Shown: in pieces, positions 31,950 to 43,759 of the stretch
How positions within the stretch are numbered: the stretch's first letter is position 1
Layout: every line of letters begins with the position of its first letter
Assembly: GCA_051530055.1 (NCBI GenBank)
Contig: CM121342.1
Coordinates: 4,526,001 to 4,590,000 of the forward strand
DNA: 64,000 nt
Direction of reading: 5' to 3'
Origin: Neoechinorhynchus agilis
Lineage: Eukaryota > Acanthocephala
Notes under the pieces: generated by a model
Told to the model about the DNA's origin: nothing
The model's input: the letters and a program-made list of their open reading frames with translations, nothing else
Database searches by the model: none
Program-made: the position numbers and the translations under genes

Positions 31950-34900
31950 TTGAAAAAGTTTTGTTTCGAAAATGGACACTCCGTTTTACGTTTTGTTCAG
32001 GAATCTACAAAGGAGCGTAGAGACGCCTAAAGTTCGTCGACGTCCGAGAAAATGAGCTTTTGAACTAATGAAATCGTCGTGTCTTTAGAAAAAAGTTTCG
32101 TTTTTTAAAATGAAAACTAGAAAATCTTCATTTGCCCGAGAGCTTTGGCCGTTTTACATTTTGTTCAGGAGATGCGTAAAGTTCGTCGACGTCCGAGAAA
32201 ATGAGCTTTTGAACTAATGAAATCGCCGTGTCTTTAGAAAAAAGTTTTGTTTTCGAAAATGAAAACTAGAAAATCTTTATTTGCCCGAGAGTTTTCGCCG
32301 TTTTACGTTTTGTTCAGGAATCTACAAAGGAGCGAAGAGACGCCTAAAGTTCGTCGACTTCCGAGAAAATGAGCTTTTGAACTAATGAAATCGTCGTGTC
32401 TTTAGAAAAAAGTTTTGTTTTTGAAAATGAAAACTAGAAAATCTTCATTTGCCCGAGAGTTTTCGCCGGTTTACGTTTTGTTCAGGAATCTACAAAGGAG
32501 CGAAGAGACGCCTAAAGTTCGTCGACTTCCGAGAAAATGAGCTTTTGAACTAATGAAATCGTCGTGTCTTTAGAAAAAAGTTTTGTTTTTGAAAATGAAA
32601 ACTAGAAAATCTTCATTTGCCCGAGAGTTTTCGCCGTTTTACGTTTTGTTCAGGAATCTACAAAGGAGCGAAGAGATGCGTAAAGTTCGTCGACGTCCGA
32701 GAAAATGAGCTTTTGAACTAATGAAATCGTCCTGTCTTTAGAAAAAGTTTTGTTTTTGAAAATGAAAACTAGAAAATCTTTATTTGCCCGAGAGTTTTCG
32801 CCGTTTTACGTTTTGTTCAGGAATCTACAAAGGAGCGAAGAGACGCCTAAAGTTCGTCGACGTCCGAGAAAATGAGCTTTTGAACTAATGAAATCGTCGT
32901 GTCTTTAGAAAAAAGTTTTGTTTTTCAAAATAAAAACTAGAAAATCTTTATTTGCCCGAGAGTTTTCGCCGTTTTACGTTTTGTTCAGGAATCTACAAAG
33001 GAGCGTAGAGACGCCTAAAGTTCGTCGACGTCCGAGAAAATGAGCTTTTGAACTAATGAAATCGTCGTGTCTTTAGAAAAAAGTTTTGTTTTCGAAAATA
33101 AAAACTAGAAAATCTTCATTTGCCCGAGAGTTTTCGCCGTTTTACGTTTTGTTCAGGAATCTACAAAGGAGCGAAGAGACGCGTAAAGTTCGTCGACGTC
33201 CGAGAAAATGAGCTTTTGAACTAATGAAATCGTCGTGTCTTTAGAAAAAAGTTTTGTTTTTTAAAATGAAAACTAAAAAATCTTCATTTGCCCGAGAGTT
33301 TTCGCCGTTTTACGTTTTGTTCAGGAATCTACAAAGGAGCGAAGAGATGCGTAAAGTTCGTCGACGTCCGAGAAAATGAGCTTTTGAACTAATGAAATCG
33401 TCGTGTCTTTAGAAAAAAGTTTTGTTTTTCAAAATAAAAACTAGAAAATCTTTATTTGCCCGAGAGTTTTCGCTGTTTTACGTTTTGTTCAGGAATCTAC
33501 AAAGGAGCGAAGAGACGCGTAAAGTTCGTCGACGTCCGAGAAAATGAGCTTTTGAACTAATGAAATCGTCGTGTCTTTAGAAAAAAGTTTTGTTTTTCAA
33601 AATAAAAACTAGAAAATCTTTATTTGCCCGAGAGTTTTCGCCGTTTTACGTTTTGTTCAGGAATCTACAAAGGAGCGAAGAGATGCGTAAAGTTCGTCGA
33701 CGTCCGAGAAAATGAGCTTTTGAACTAATGAAATCGTCGTGTCTTTAGAAAAAAGTTTTGTTTTTCAAAATAAAAACTAGAAAATCTTCATTTGCCCGAG
33801 AGCTTTGGCCGTTTTACATTTTGTTCAGGAGATGCGTAAAGTTCGTCGACGTCCGAGAAAATGAGCTTTTGAACTAATGAAATCGTCGTGTCTTTAGAAA
33901 AAAGTTTTGTTTTTCAAAATAAAAACTAGGAAATCTTCATTTGCCCGAGAGTTTTCGCCGTTTTACGTATTGTTCAGGAATCTACAAAGAAGCGCCGACG
34001 TCCGAGAAAATGAGCTTTTGAACTAATGAAATCGTCGTGTCTTTAGAAAAAAGTTTTGTTTTTCAAAATAAAAACTAGAAAATCTTCATTTGCCCGAGAG
34101 TTTTCGCCGTTTTACGTTTTATTCAGGAATCTACAAAGGAGCGTAGAGACGCTTAAAGTTCGTCGACGTCCGAGAAAATGAGCTTTTGAACTAATGAAAT
34201 CGTCGTGTCTTTAGAAAAAAGATTTGTTTTCGAAAATAAAAACTAAAAAATCTTTATTAACCCGAGAGTTTTCGCCGTTTTACGTTTTGTTCAGGAATCT
34301 ACAAAGGAGCGTAGAGATGCGTAAAGTTCGTCGACGTCCGAGAAAATGAGCTTTTGAAATAATGAAATCGTCGTGTCTTTAGGAAAAAGTTTTGTTTTTC
34401 AAAATAAAAACTAGAAAATCTTTATTAACCCGAGAGTTTTCGCCGTTTTACGTTTTGTTCAGGAATCTACAAAGGAGCGTAGAGATGCGTAAAGTTCGTC
34501 GACGTCCGAGAAAATGAGCTTTTGAAATAATGAAATCGTCGTGTCTTTAGGAAAAAGTTTTGTTTTCGAAAATAAAAACTAGAAAATCTTTATTAACCCG
34601 AGAGTTTTCGCCGTTTTACGTTTTGTTCAGGAATCTACAAAGGAGCGTAAAGTTCGTCGACGTCCGAGAAAATGAGCTTTTGAACTAATGAAATCGTCGT
34701 GTCTTTAGAAAAAAGTTTTGTTTTTCAAAATAAAAACTAGAAAATCTTCATTTGCCCGAGAGTTTTCGCTGTTTTACGTTTTGTTCAGGAATCTTCAAAG
34801 GAGCGTAGAGACGCCTAAAAATCGTCGACGTCCGAGAAAATGAGCTTTTGAACTAATGAAATCGTCGTGTCTTTAGAAAAAAGTTTTGTTTTCGAAAATA

Positions 34901-36240
34901 AAAACTAAAAAATCTTTATTAACCCGAGAGTTTTCGCCGTTTTACGTTTTGTTCAGGAATCTACAAAGGAGCGTAGAGATGCGTAAAGTTCGTCGACGTC
35001 CGAGAAAATGAGCTTTTGAAATAATGAAATCGTCGTGTCTTTAGGAAAAAGTTTTGTTTTCGAAAATAAAAACTGGAAAATCTTTATTAACCCGAGAGTT
35101 TTCGCCGTTTTACGTTTTGTTAAGGAATCTACAAAGGAGCGAAGAGATGCGTAAAGTTCGTCGACGTCCGAGAAAATGAGCTTTTGAACTAATGAAATCG
35201 TCGTGTCTTTAGAAAAAAGTTTTGTTTTCGAAAATAAAAACTAAAAAATCTTTATTAACCCGAGAGTTTTCGCTGTTTTACGTTTTGTTCAGGAATCTAC
35301 AAAGGAGCGTAAAGTTCGTCGACGTCCGAGAAAATGAGCTTTTGAACTAATGAAATCGTCGTGTCTTTAGAAAAAAGTTTTGTTTTTCAAAATAAAAACT
35401 AGAAAATCTTCATTTGCCCGAGAGTTTTCGCCGTTTTACGTTTTGTTCAGGAATCTACAAAGGAGCGAAGAGATGCGTAAAGTTCGTCGACGTCCGAGAA
35501 AATGAGCTTTTGAACTAATGAAATCGTCGTGTCTTTAGAAAAAAGTTTTGTTTTGAAAATAAAAACTAGGAAATCTTCATTTGCCCGAGAGCTTTGGCCG
35601 TTTTACATTTTGTTCAGGAGATGCGTAGAGTTCGTCGACGTCCGAGAAAATGTGCTTTTGAACTAATGAAATCGACGTGTCTTTAGAAAAAAGTTTTGTT
35701 TTCGAAAATAAAAAATAGAAAATCTTTATTAACCCGAGAGTTTTCGCCGTTTTACGTTTTGTTCAGGAATCTACAAAGGAGCGTAGAGACGCCTAAAGTT
35801 CGTCGACGTCCGAGAAAATGAGCTTTTGAACTAATGAAATCGTCGTGTCTTTAGAAAAAAGTTTTGTTTTTCAAAATAAAAACTAGGAAATCTACGTTTG
35901 CCCGAGAGTTTTCGCCGTTTTACGTTTTGTTCAGGAATCTACAAAGGAGCGTAGAGACGTCTAAAGTTCGTCGACGTCCGAGAAAATGAGCTTTTGAACT
36001 AATGAAATCGTCGTGTCTTTAGAAAAAAGTTTTGTTTTTGAAAATAAAAACTAGGAAATCTTCATTTGCCCGAGAGCTTTGGCCGTTTTACATTTTGTTC
36101 AGGAGATGCGTAAAGTTCGTCGACGTCCGAGAAAATGAGCTTTTGAACTAATGAAATCGTCGTGTCTTTAGAAAAGAGTTTTGTTTTTGAAAATAAAAAC
36201 TAGGAAATCTTCATTTGCCCGAGAGCTTTGGCCGTTTGAT
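31950..36240. repeat. Satellite-like array of about 25 units of about 170 bp
   Basis: Units contain GTTCAGGAATCTACAAAGGA, AAGTTCGTCGACGTCCGAGA, AAATGAGCTTTTGAAC, TCGTCGTGTCTTTAG and TTGCCCGAGAGTTTTCGCC. Starts are spaced about 170 bp apart (for example near 32308, 32478, 32648, 32818, 32988). A shorter variant unit (GAGCTTTGGCCG ... TTCAGGAGATGCG) recurs near 32140, 33800, 35590 and 36075, and AACCCGAG-type variants cluster at 34.2-35.3 kb, so there is higher-order structure. The right end is a truncated unit at 36216-36240. No frame persists. Confidence 0.93.
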
Positions 36241-36739
36241 CAGATTTTTCTGGATTTACCTGAATTGCGAAATTTTAGTTGTGTTGGTCGAAATGGGAAA
36301 AAATGAATTGCCATCGATCGAGGTGATAAGGCGCTATTTCTGACGGACGACAGTCGAAAATAAAGAAATCATCGCGAGCGCGGGCGGACGACGTAAAGAA
36401 TGACCACAACACCGTAAATCACAAAGAACGCTATTTTTGACCATTTGCGTTCACTTCAAACTTTGGGAAATATGACGAAATCAGCGACGATTCTTCCAGA
36501 TCCGCGTCGCATCGAGAGATGTTTCGTGATTTGAATCGACCAATCGAGAAATGCGGGCAACCGCTTATAAGATTTCGTTTATTTGGGAGGCTTTGTGTGT
36601 GTTTAAAACGATCGCTTCAAAATTGAATTTTAGAACACGAAATACCCGTTCTAAAGTTTTTTACAAATGAATGCCAAAAAACTATTTATTGAAACTATCG
36701 ACGGATACAGCCATCGAAACTAACTGAGATCTGCCGTTC
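36241..36739. other. Gap between the satellite and the secreted repeat gene
   Basis: Slightly more GC-rich than its surroundings, no supported gene. The last 100 bp (CCCGTTCTAAAGTTTTTTAC onward) is the 3' flank of the next gene and is duplicated at 39040-39145. Confidence 0.4.
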
Positions 36740-37390
36740 TCATTTAAAATACCAGCCGATGTACCTGTTAAGATAACGATCAAACTTTGACTCTTCGTAC
36801 GAAAACTCTTTGTGCTTGACCTGCTTATAGAGTTTGTAAAATGTCATGCTTACGTTTCCAGCCTTGGATTTGTTGTCCCGTTTCTCCATGTGAGCGAATT
36901 GTTTGTAGTCATCATCATCGGCAACGATTTGTTCGATATCCGTGTAATTTTTATCCGCTTTTGAATCCGGGTCCACATAATACTCCAAATCTACCCATCG
37001 ATCGTCTCCCAATACATCGATGCTATAATTGAAAAATTCCTCAAATTTTGACTTTTCATATCGTTCCAACGCATATTTTTTTAAGATATGTATTCCGTAT
37101 GCATTTATTTCTACTCTTCCAGCCTTTGATTTGTCCTTAGTTTTCTGCAGAATAACAGGCTTTCCGTTCTCCTTATTAAAAGCGTCGGTGATTTGTTTAA
37201 TCTCAGTATAATTTGAATCCGTTCCCATGTACGATTTCGCATAATACGTCACTAATATCCGTCTCAGATCACTTTTTCTCCTCGGTTCCTTGAATTGGTC
37301 TCCCAATGTCGATTCTTGGCCTTGGCGTTTTTGGTTTCCACTGCTGAAACCAATTGCAATGAAAGCTGTGAAGCAGAGAAGAGCGATCAT
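36740..37390 (-). CDS. Secreted protein with two homologous domains, unrecognised
   Basis: 216 residues from ATG 37390, in one exon. This start was chosen because it opens a clean signal peptide (MIALLCFTAFIAIGFSSG). The protein then has two repeats of about 80-90 residues. Each has the order NYT(E/D)I(K/E)QI, then K(D/N)KSKAG(R/N)V, then YE(K/E)SKF(E/D), then Y(S/I). Repeat 1 covers about residues 48-125 and repeat 2 about 136-210. The shared SKAG and ESKF motifs show internal duplication. No known family comes to mind. A TATA box lies 56 bp upstream. There is no AG at the ATG, in contrast to the housekeeping genes. A degenerate paralogue lies at 39040-39475. Confidence 0.75.
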   Translation of the reverse strand: MIALLCFTAFIAIGFSSGNQKRQGQESTLGDQFKEPRRKSDLRRILVTYYAKSYMGTDSNYTEIKQITDAFNKENGKPVILQKTKDKSKAGRVEINAYGIHILKKYALERYEKSKFEEFFNYSIDVLGDDRWVDLEYYVDPDSKADKNYTDIEQIVADDDDYKQFAHMEKRDNKSKAGNVSMTFYKLYKQVKHKEFSYEESKFDRYLNRYIGWYFK

Positions 37391-37445
37391 TTTTAAGGTT
37401 CGATGGAGAGAGAGAGAAGTTTGACTTTGGAACGATGAATCGCCT

Positions 37446-37454
37446 CTTTTTATA
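37446..37454 (-). promoter_or_regulatory. TATA box of the secreted repeat gene
   Basis: TATAAAAAG on the minus strand, 56 bp before ATG 37390. This leaves room for a normal transcription start about 30 bp downstream and a short 5' leader. Confidence 0.65.
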
Positions 37455-37459
37455 CTCAA

Positions 37460-38090
37460 GATGTTTTGACAACAATCGATGACAAACTCAAAAATAGAAT
37501 AATAATCAACAAGAATCTTTTGGAAAACAAGTAATCACTTGCCTCGACGAATAAGCATCTACGAACAATTTTCCCGTTCAATTTAAACTCGTTTTTGTGC
37601 TTTAACGTCGATTTTTTGTTGGTTTTCCGAATGCTTAAACTCGACATTTTCAATCTGATATTTTTTAATATGAAAATGAACGCTTCCACGGGCTATTTTA
37701 TCAGTTTTTGTTTGGGTACTTCAATCTTCTTCCACGATGTGACATTGATCGTAAAAATTTCAATACAAATTTCGTGGAAACACCTTTCAACGGTCCAGGA
37801 TATAAATAGTCTCTCGTCGATAGATGATTCCAGCGGATCCTAGACCACAAACTGAAACGAACTTTCCATATACTTCAATGTTGCTACTTTAACGCACAAA
37901 CTTCACATCTTCCTTTCGCCTTTGTAGATCGCTGAGCTTAAGTCTTAAGACGACCAAAGCTTGAGAATAAAGATTTTTCTTTCAACAGCCCGCTCAAGTG
38001 TCCATTTTCGAAATAAAACTTGAAACTAAAATTCATAAAAAATTCGGTGCATCAGTCGTATTTAGCGCGGTTGTTGGTTTTCATTTTAGA
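37460..38090. other. Gap, no gene seen
   Basis: AT-rich. A second TATA-like string (ATATAAATAG, about 37800, plus strand) lies upstream of the next plus-strand frame but is about 290 bp away from it. Confidence 0.35.
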
Positions 38091-38096
38091 GACAGG

Positions 38097-38822
38097 ATGC
38101 AATCGCCTCCCACTCCGGTTGAAAACATATTCAAGTGGCATATTTGGGCTCGCCGTTATGCGATCCTCTCAGCATCCACATCGGCTTTAGCCTGCATTGT
38201 TGCCTTGGTGGTGGTAAAGCAACTAATTGTCCACACCGTCATGACTCTTTTGGTAAATATAAGGCAGTGGTTCTTGAATTGTTCGATATTCAGGAACTTC
38301 TGACACATTTTATGGTGTCGTCGAAATATCGACTGATAATGGGGAATCGATTGATACAATCACAGGTATCGATTACAATAACATGTACTGTGAAGCTGAA
38401 GAAGTGGAGAAACTGGCCAAAGAGAAACAGAATATTTTAAGTCTAAAGATCCACATTAGCGATTTTATCCATTCTTTTCTATAGGACGTTGTTCTATTTA
38501 AGGAGATCAGCAAAAAAAGAGAACAAAGTCACATAGGCCGTGCACTCAAATCAGTTGTGTTCAAAGGAGTATCTTATGTTCAGTATGTGCCATTTACATG
38601 TTCTCGAGTCCAATTCTTTATCTGATGGCACCAAATTGGTCAATAGCGACTCTACTCTATTTAATGGCTCACTATCACGGACTTAAACATGTGCCTAAGC
38701 GGCTAAGCAAACAAATTGGAGAAGACTTGGCTGAGTTGATGGAACCACCGGAGAGACCACCACCGAGGTTTATTCAAGACCAACAGAATACTTTTGAGTG
38801 ACGAACCAAATTTTTTAGAATT
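38097..38822 (+). CDS. Unrecognised spliced gene or gene fragments
   Basis: Several plus-strand pieces read as exons with plausible splice signals. From ATG 38097: MQSPPTPVENIFKWHIWARR followed by a hydrophobic stretch (SALACIVALVVVKQLIV). A GTAAAT donor follows CTTTTG at 38251, and a TTCAG acceptor lies near 38292. The next block in one frame reads FYGVVEISTDNGESIDTI, GIDYNNMYCEAEEVEKLAKE. A last block, 38598-38801, reads LLYLMAHYHGLKHVPKR and PPERPPPRFIQDQQ before a stop. I cannot assemble one consistent frame across all blocks and recognise no family. It could be a small membrane protein gene plus a neighbour. Confidence 0.35.
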
Positions 38823-39039
38823 ATGGAAGTCATCGATAGAGAAAATCTTTTGGGTTAGTCAAATATTATTTTGGTGAAATTACTCATCGAACGGATTTTG
38901 GTAGCACTTTTTTTTTTGAAACAGAACAAAAACCAAAAAGACGTCGCATCGCTGTGTCCAACACAATGGAAGGAAATAAAGCTAATTTTAGCTCGAAACT
39001 TCCAGCCAACGACGTGTCAACAATCACAAAAAAACGAAA
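38823..39039. other. Gap, no gene seen
   Basis: AT-rich with no supported frame. Confidence 0.3.
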
Positions 39040-39475
39040 AACCCGTTTTAAAGTTTTTTACGAATGAATGCCAAAAAACTATTTATTGAAACTATCGATG
39101 GATACAGCCATCGAAACTAACTGAGATCTGCCGTTCTCAGTTAAGACCTTATGTGTTTTCTCAGATAATCCTTAAAATTTTCGTACGAAATCTCGTCATC
39201 TATTGGGACTGCCGAATTCTGTTTAATTTTATGTTTACTTTTCCAGCCTCGGATTTGTTGTCCCGTTTCTCTAAGTGAACGTATTGTTTGTACTTATTAC
39301 CGGCAACGATTTCTTTGATATAAGTGTAATTTTTATCCATTTTCGAATCCGGGTCCGCATAATCCTCCACATCTACGCATCGATCTTCTCCCAATAAATC
39401 GATGCGGTTGTTGGTTTTGATTTGGGTCAACTCCACTTTCTCCTTTTTCAACCGGGTCGGGAAGTACGTTGTCAA
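39040..39475 (-). pseudogene. Degenerate copy of the secreted repeat gene
   Basis: The 3' flank (CCAAAAAACTATTTATTGAA, CAGCCATCGAAACTAACTGA) matches 36660-36740 almost base for base. Upstream, the minus strand reads VEDYADPDSKMDKNYTYIKE and YVHLEKRDNKSEAGKVNI, corresponding to the second repeat of the gene at 36740 (YYVDPDSKADKNYTDIEQ, FAHMEKRDNKSKAGNVSM). The C-terminus is shifted and shortened, and the first repeat and signal peptide are missing. It is a partial duplication 2.4 kb from its source, same orientation. Confidence 0.8.
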
Positions 39476-39937
39476 ACGAAAACGAGGTTCTTCTAAGATA
39501 ACTAAGACAACTCACGGCGATCTTCGACGTCTGCAAGGTTGCTCTCGAACGATAAAGTTTCCAAGTGCGAAGCAGTACGGAGAAACTGCAAGTAACGGGA
39601 AATCGCCTACGAGGAAGACCGAGTAAAGGATGGATTGCATCAAACAGGATAAATTGATTGTCGAGGAAACCCTCTCGAGAGAGGTGAGAAGTCGTATTTA
39701 GCGCGGACGCCTTGTAAATCTACAATCGCCATTTACTCATCAAAGTGTTCATGTTGGATCATTAATATGATGAAAACGCCCGAGATATTAAGCGTATTTA
39801 GAAACCATTAATGTTTTAAAAAAGCGAACATTTCGGAAATGCTTTTATGTCTTAATTTTTCAGGAAAAAAACTTAAAAATTAATTTTTTTGCTTCCACGC
39901 AAACTGTGTTTTTAAAGAATCCATATCACAATCGTTG
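39476..39937. other. Gap, no gene seen
   Basis: No supported gene. ATTTAGCGCGG occurs at 38057 and again at 39695, hinting at small local duplications. Confidence 0.3.
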
Positions 39938-40260
39938 TCATATTGAATTTAACCAAACGCACACCGTGGAAGTGAGAGAACTCGCATATCTTGGTGGAAG
40001 CTTAAATTTACAACTCACATAGAATATGTCAATCAGGAATGTTCGTGATTTAACTGGGACGTGTTCAAAAGCATACAGAGTTCGATCCAAAGCAAGTTCT
40101 GATATTTCTGAATTCTCTTGATTAAGACGAGCACCCCGTTGCTCATAGGTGCTGTTAGCGATTAACAAATACATTTTTCCAAAATCCTTTTCAAGATTTA
40201 TTCCTAAATGAGTTAAGCAGCTTCCATGTTTAATTTCGACCGTCGAAGTAATCTCGTTGG
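39938..40260 (-). CDS. Unrecognised exon or gene fragment
   Basis: A minus-strand block reads IKHGSCLTHLGINLEKDFGK, YLLIANSTYEQRGARLN and ELALDRTLYAFEHVPVKS, then FLIDIFY followed by a good donor (GTGAGTTG) at about 40023. No upstream exon can be traced because a LINE tail abuts it at 40270. The product is not recognised. It may be an exon cut off by the insertion. Confidence 0.35.
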
Positions 40261-40269
40261 AAAAAGTAC

Positions 40270-40460
40270 TGAAGCCCACAGGTCATGAACACCGAGTACA
40301 CCTTTTCCGCCTCTGGAAGCGCACGATCTCGTTACTTTTGTGTTCATTATCCACACAAAATATCTCGCTCGCAGTACAACGAGGCAATGCTGCCAACGTG
40401 GTAACGACAACCGAGGAAGGAGAGAAGCTAAGATTTTGCGGACGGTGGTGATTGTATAAG
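40270..40460 (+). mobile_element. LINE 3'-end fragment (second LINE family)
   Basis: Plus strand: QNISLAVQRGNAAN, TTTEEGEKLRFCGRW, stop. It matches the C-terminus of the copy at 58090-59015 (RATVEEGQKLELGGRW), so this is the extreme 3' end of the coding region. Confidence 0.72.
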
Positions 40461-41144
40461 AACTAACAAATAAACGTTCTTTTTGGGGAAAATGGCGTTC
40501 TATCGCTAATCGTTTCTAAATTAATGACGATGAACAAACCAGCGCTGTTCTGTGCATCTCGGCATAAATTGCCAAAGGATGATGGTAATCTCGATAAATG
40601 GCTATCCTTTTACGGTTTGCGATACAAACCGAAATCAGTAGTGACTTGATTAACTTTGAAACATAAATTGAGGAACGGTATTGATAATCCGATGTCTCGT
40701 CCCATCTTAATCCCACTCGTAAAATCCATTGAATTCAGCAATCTCCGAGCTTGAAATTACCGGCCAGCGACGCGTTAAAAATCAATTGGAAAATGTTAAA
40801 CAAGGCCCATTGGATTGAGATACTTCGCGAAGAAACCTCGAATCATCAGTCATCTGAAAAAATCTTAGTTATTTTCCATTGGCTCGGTTGCATAGATTTT
40901 TAACACGTCTTTCAAGCTCAAAGAATGTTGAATTCCAAGGATCTTACGAGTGGTATTAAAAAGACGCGAAACAAACTATCGGAAAGTTTTGTTTCTTTCC
41001 ATGGTGTTGGGCGCAGCAACATGTAAATAACAAAAATCTTTTAATGTTTACTGACAATTCGGTTATATTAATTCAGTGTTTTTAGAACATTTCATGTTCA
41101 GCTTATTTTCCTTTTTTGACATACAGATAAAACCGATCTACTGA
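40461..41144. other. Gap, no gene seen
   Basis: Open minus-strand stretches occur near 40520-40716 but have no recognisable motif. Confidence 0.3.
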
Positions 41145-41210
41145 GCCTAAGAGTCTATGTGATTCAATCACTTTTCTGTGATAAAAACAGATCAGGCCAA
41201 GTAAGAGATG
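41145..41210 (+). mobile_element. SINE tail remnant
   Basis: GAGTCTATGTGATTCAATCA and CTTTTCTGTGATAAAAACAG resemble the tail of the SINE at 12848-12993 (GTGATTCAATCACTTCT, GATGTAAGAGG). Head and body are missing. Confidence 0.5.
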
Positions 41211-41224
41211 TTCTAAAAACACTG

Positions 41225-41645
41225 AAAAATCTTTTACTGCCCCAACACACTCGCAGCATCCCACTTACGGGATGCCACCTCAAAGGCGGGAGCAGTCGCC
41301 AGCTTCAGCGAGGAAAAGAAGCGGCAGTACTCGCTCGATGGGCATCAATATATTTTCATCCCGATTGCGGTGGAAACACTGGGATGTCTCGGAAAAGAAG
41401 CCGATTATTTCCTCTCACGACTGGGAGGGATGCTAAAACATGCCACCGGCGATATGCGATCCAGCAGCTTCCTGTTGCAGCGAATCAGCGCGGCGATCCA
41501 ACGCGGCCATCAAGGAAGCTGCCGAACAAACATAACATTTAAAAGAATACTTACCAAACGCGGAATTAAAGCTTTAAAATTAAATTTAGATCAATTCCGG
41601 ATAGAACTTGTTGATTTGTTTGGTAAATTGGCCCATTTTTGAAGT
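41225..41645 (+). mobile_element. LINE ORF2 C-terminal fragment (second LINE family)
   Basis: Plus strand across two frames: PPQRREQSPASARKRS region, then IFIPIAVETLGCLGKEA, YFLSRLGGMLKHATGDMRS and FLLQRISAAIQRGHQG. Same segment order as the copy at 58090-59015, though more diverged, so perhaps a related subfamily. Confidence 0.7.
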
Positions 41646-41751
41646 ATCAATGCCCTGTACCGAAATCCAATGTATTTAAAACCACAAATTATTCTCATTT
41701 TCATCGTTAGATTGATAAAGAGATAAAAATACATAACGATATCTCCTGGGA
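41646..41751. other. DNAJB11 3' flank
   Basis: AT-rich flank; AATACA and ATAAAG strings but no clear canonical poly(A) signal. Confidence 0.3.
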
Positions 41752-43544
41752 TCATAACATGTTCTTGGTAAATTGTTGAGATTCTTGTCCTAATATTTTC
41801 CTTAGCTCTTCACCCACCGATTGATCGATAAATCGAGGCATATTGATCGAAAACGTAATGTATAGATCGCCATAGTAAGATCCGCTGGATCGGAACCGTG
41901 GCATGCCTTTGTTCGGAATTTTCATGATTTCTCCAGGTGATGTCGTTTTGCCTGTCTTAACGACTCTAACCTTTTGCCGGCAAAAGCAAGTGAAGAAAAC
42001 GCAAGATTTTTTAGCTTCGAACCTTTTGTTTGTCCAAATGTGCGATCTCAGTCTCAAATCCAAGGAGTGCATCCAAAAGAGTTATTGTCATGTTCGTATA
42101 CAAATCATCTCCTTTTCTTTCAAACGTTTTGTGTCTAAAGTATTTCTCACATGAGCAAAATATAAAATAAGATGGAGACAATTTTATTAAGACTTTTAAA
42201 GAGTCAATTAAACAAGTGAAATGCCAAAATGGGATCAACTATCTAAATTTTCGTGTTAGATCTCATTGAAAACGATTAGTTCAATGCATCACAGAAAATA
42301 ATTGCCAACTATTTTGCTAATATCAGCGATTCATCGCATTTTTCTTTCAAACGTTTTATAAACCAAGTTTTAATTTCAATTTATTTGACCTTTTCTTCAA
42401 CGCCAACTAAAAAAATTTGAGCTTAAAAATACATCGAAAAAACTACGATTCAAGTAATGAATTTAAAGTTTAAGAGAAAGATTTGACAAAAAAGGAGTGT
42501 ATTAATGATTTGATAAGATCCGATCGAAATATAGCTCAACGCATACAGCAAATAGGTTTCTAAGAAGATCTCATTTTTGAGCTAAGATTGGTCCATTTTC
42601 TAACTTATCGTTCCATTGAGACAATTGGTGTCGTCGGATTAAACACTACAGAATTTTTATCCGTCCTTACTGTGCTCAGAGAAAGTTGCAAAAAGCCCGG
42701 CAATACTCTTAAAGTCAAAATGGCGCTTTAAAAGCCTTGTTTCTCACCTGACTACGTTGACTTTTAGTTTCAAATCTCCGTTTTCTCCGTCAACGTGTGG
42801 CTCGCCTAAATAAAACTTTCAGCTTCGAAAAAAACCCGAATTGAATGTTCTATGATTACCTTCCCCATCAACATAGATAATATGATTGTCGGGAAATCCA
42901 GGGAGGATATCGATTTCGAGAACACTCTCTTTTGGCACATACTTATAATTGGGGCACTCGTCGCAAACTTGTTCCTGGATCATTTGAAAACGTCCAGGTC
43001 CCGTTTGAACTGTCCGAACTTCCATTCTACAATTACATTTCCGGGTGCCCCTCGCTGCTTCTTTACTAGGCTTAACCCTAATCATTTCGATTACATCTCC
43101 ATTGTACAATTCCTCGAGTGTAACATAAAGATTCATCTCGACATCTCCACCACGTACGGGTCCACTATCTCGTTGATCATCGTTGTCTCCTCCAAAATTG
43201 AAAAAACTCCCAAAGATATTCGAGAATCCACTCGCTTTAAATGGATCACCGCCTCCGTCATTCCGAAGCCCTTCTTCACCACTCTTATCGTAAATACGAC
43301 GTTTCTTGTCGTCCTTTAGAACCTCATAAGCATTGCTCACGTCCTGAAATATCTCTTTGGCTTTCGGATTGTCTTTGTTTAAATCGGGATGGAACTCTTT
43401 GGCTTTGAGTCGATAAGCGGATTTTATCTGATCCTTCTTTGCGTTTCGAGGGACTCCGAGAATCTTATAAAAGTCCCGCCCACTTTGAACGATATCAACA
43501 CAAGCAAATAGAAACAAAGAAAACGCAATTGAACTGATCTGCAT
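41752..43544 (-). CDS. DNAJB11: ER Hsp40 co-chaperone ERdj3
   Basis: Luminal ER J-protein that works with BiP. Exon 1 from ATG 43544 (preceded by TTTAAG) has a signal peptide ([19 protein letters not shown]), a J domain with the HPD motif ([12 protein letters not shown]), a G/F-rich stretch ([11 protein letters not shown]), and the cysteine pairs CNC...CDEC ([22 protein letters not shown]). A 53-bp intron (GTAATC...TTTAG) joins YVDGEG to [20 protein letters not shown] larger intron follows (donor GTGAGA, acceptor TTTAG near 42135). Then come [19 protein letters not shown] and EIAHLDKQK, and a 52-bp intron (GTTCGA...AAAAG) to [15 protein letters not shown], ending with [13 protein letters not shown]. 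Every block matches human DNAJB11 in order. All introns are GT-AG. Confidence 0.95.
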
Positions 43545-43759
43545 CTTAAACTAAACCAATCGAATTATACGCAAAAGTCCTTTGCGCGTTTCTTTCTTGT
43601 CCGAATACGAAATCGTAAATATCGGATTTTGCGTTACGACGGTGATCGCTACCAACTGGTTCTCAGGAGGCATAACGGTTACTCGAATTGTTGGCTTCTC
43701 GGATTTGCCAGGGTCTTCTCCGGGAGTGTTACCGAGATCTGGTCGCTTATCCTCGATAC
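43545..43759. other. DNAJB11 upstream region
   Basis: Locally more GC-rich. A plus-strand frame (GFCVTTVIATNWFSGG, TRIVGFSDLPGSSPG) runs into the 114-bp array. It could be a 5' exon from which the array arose, but I do not recognise it. Confidence 0.35.
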
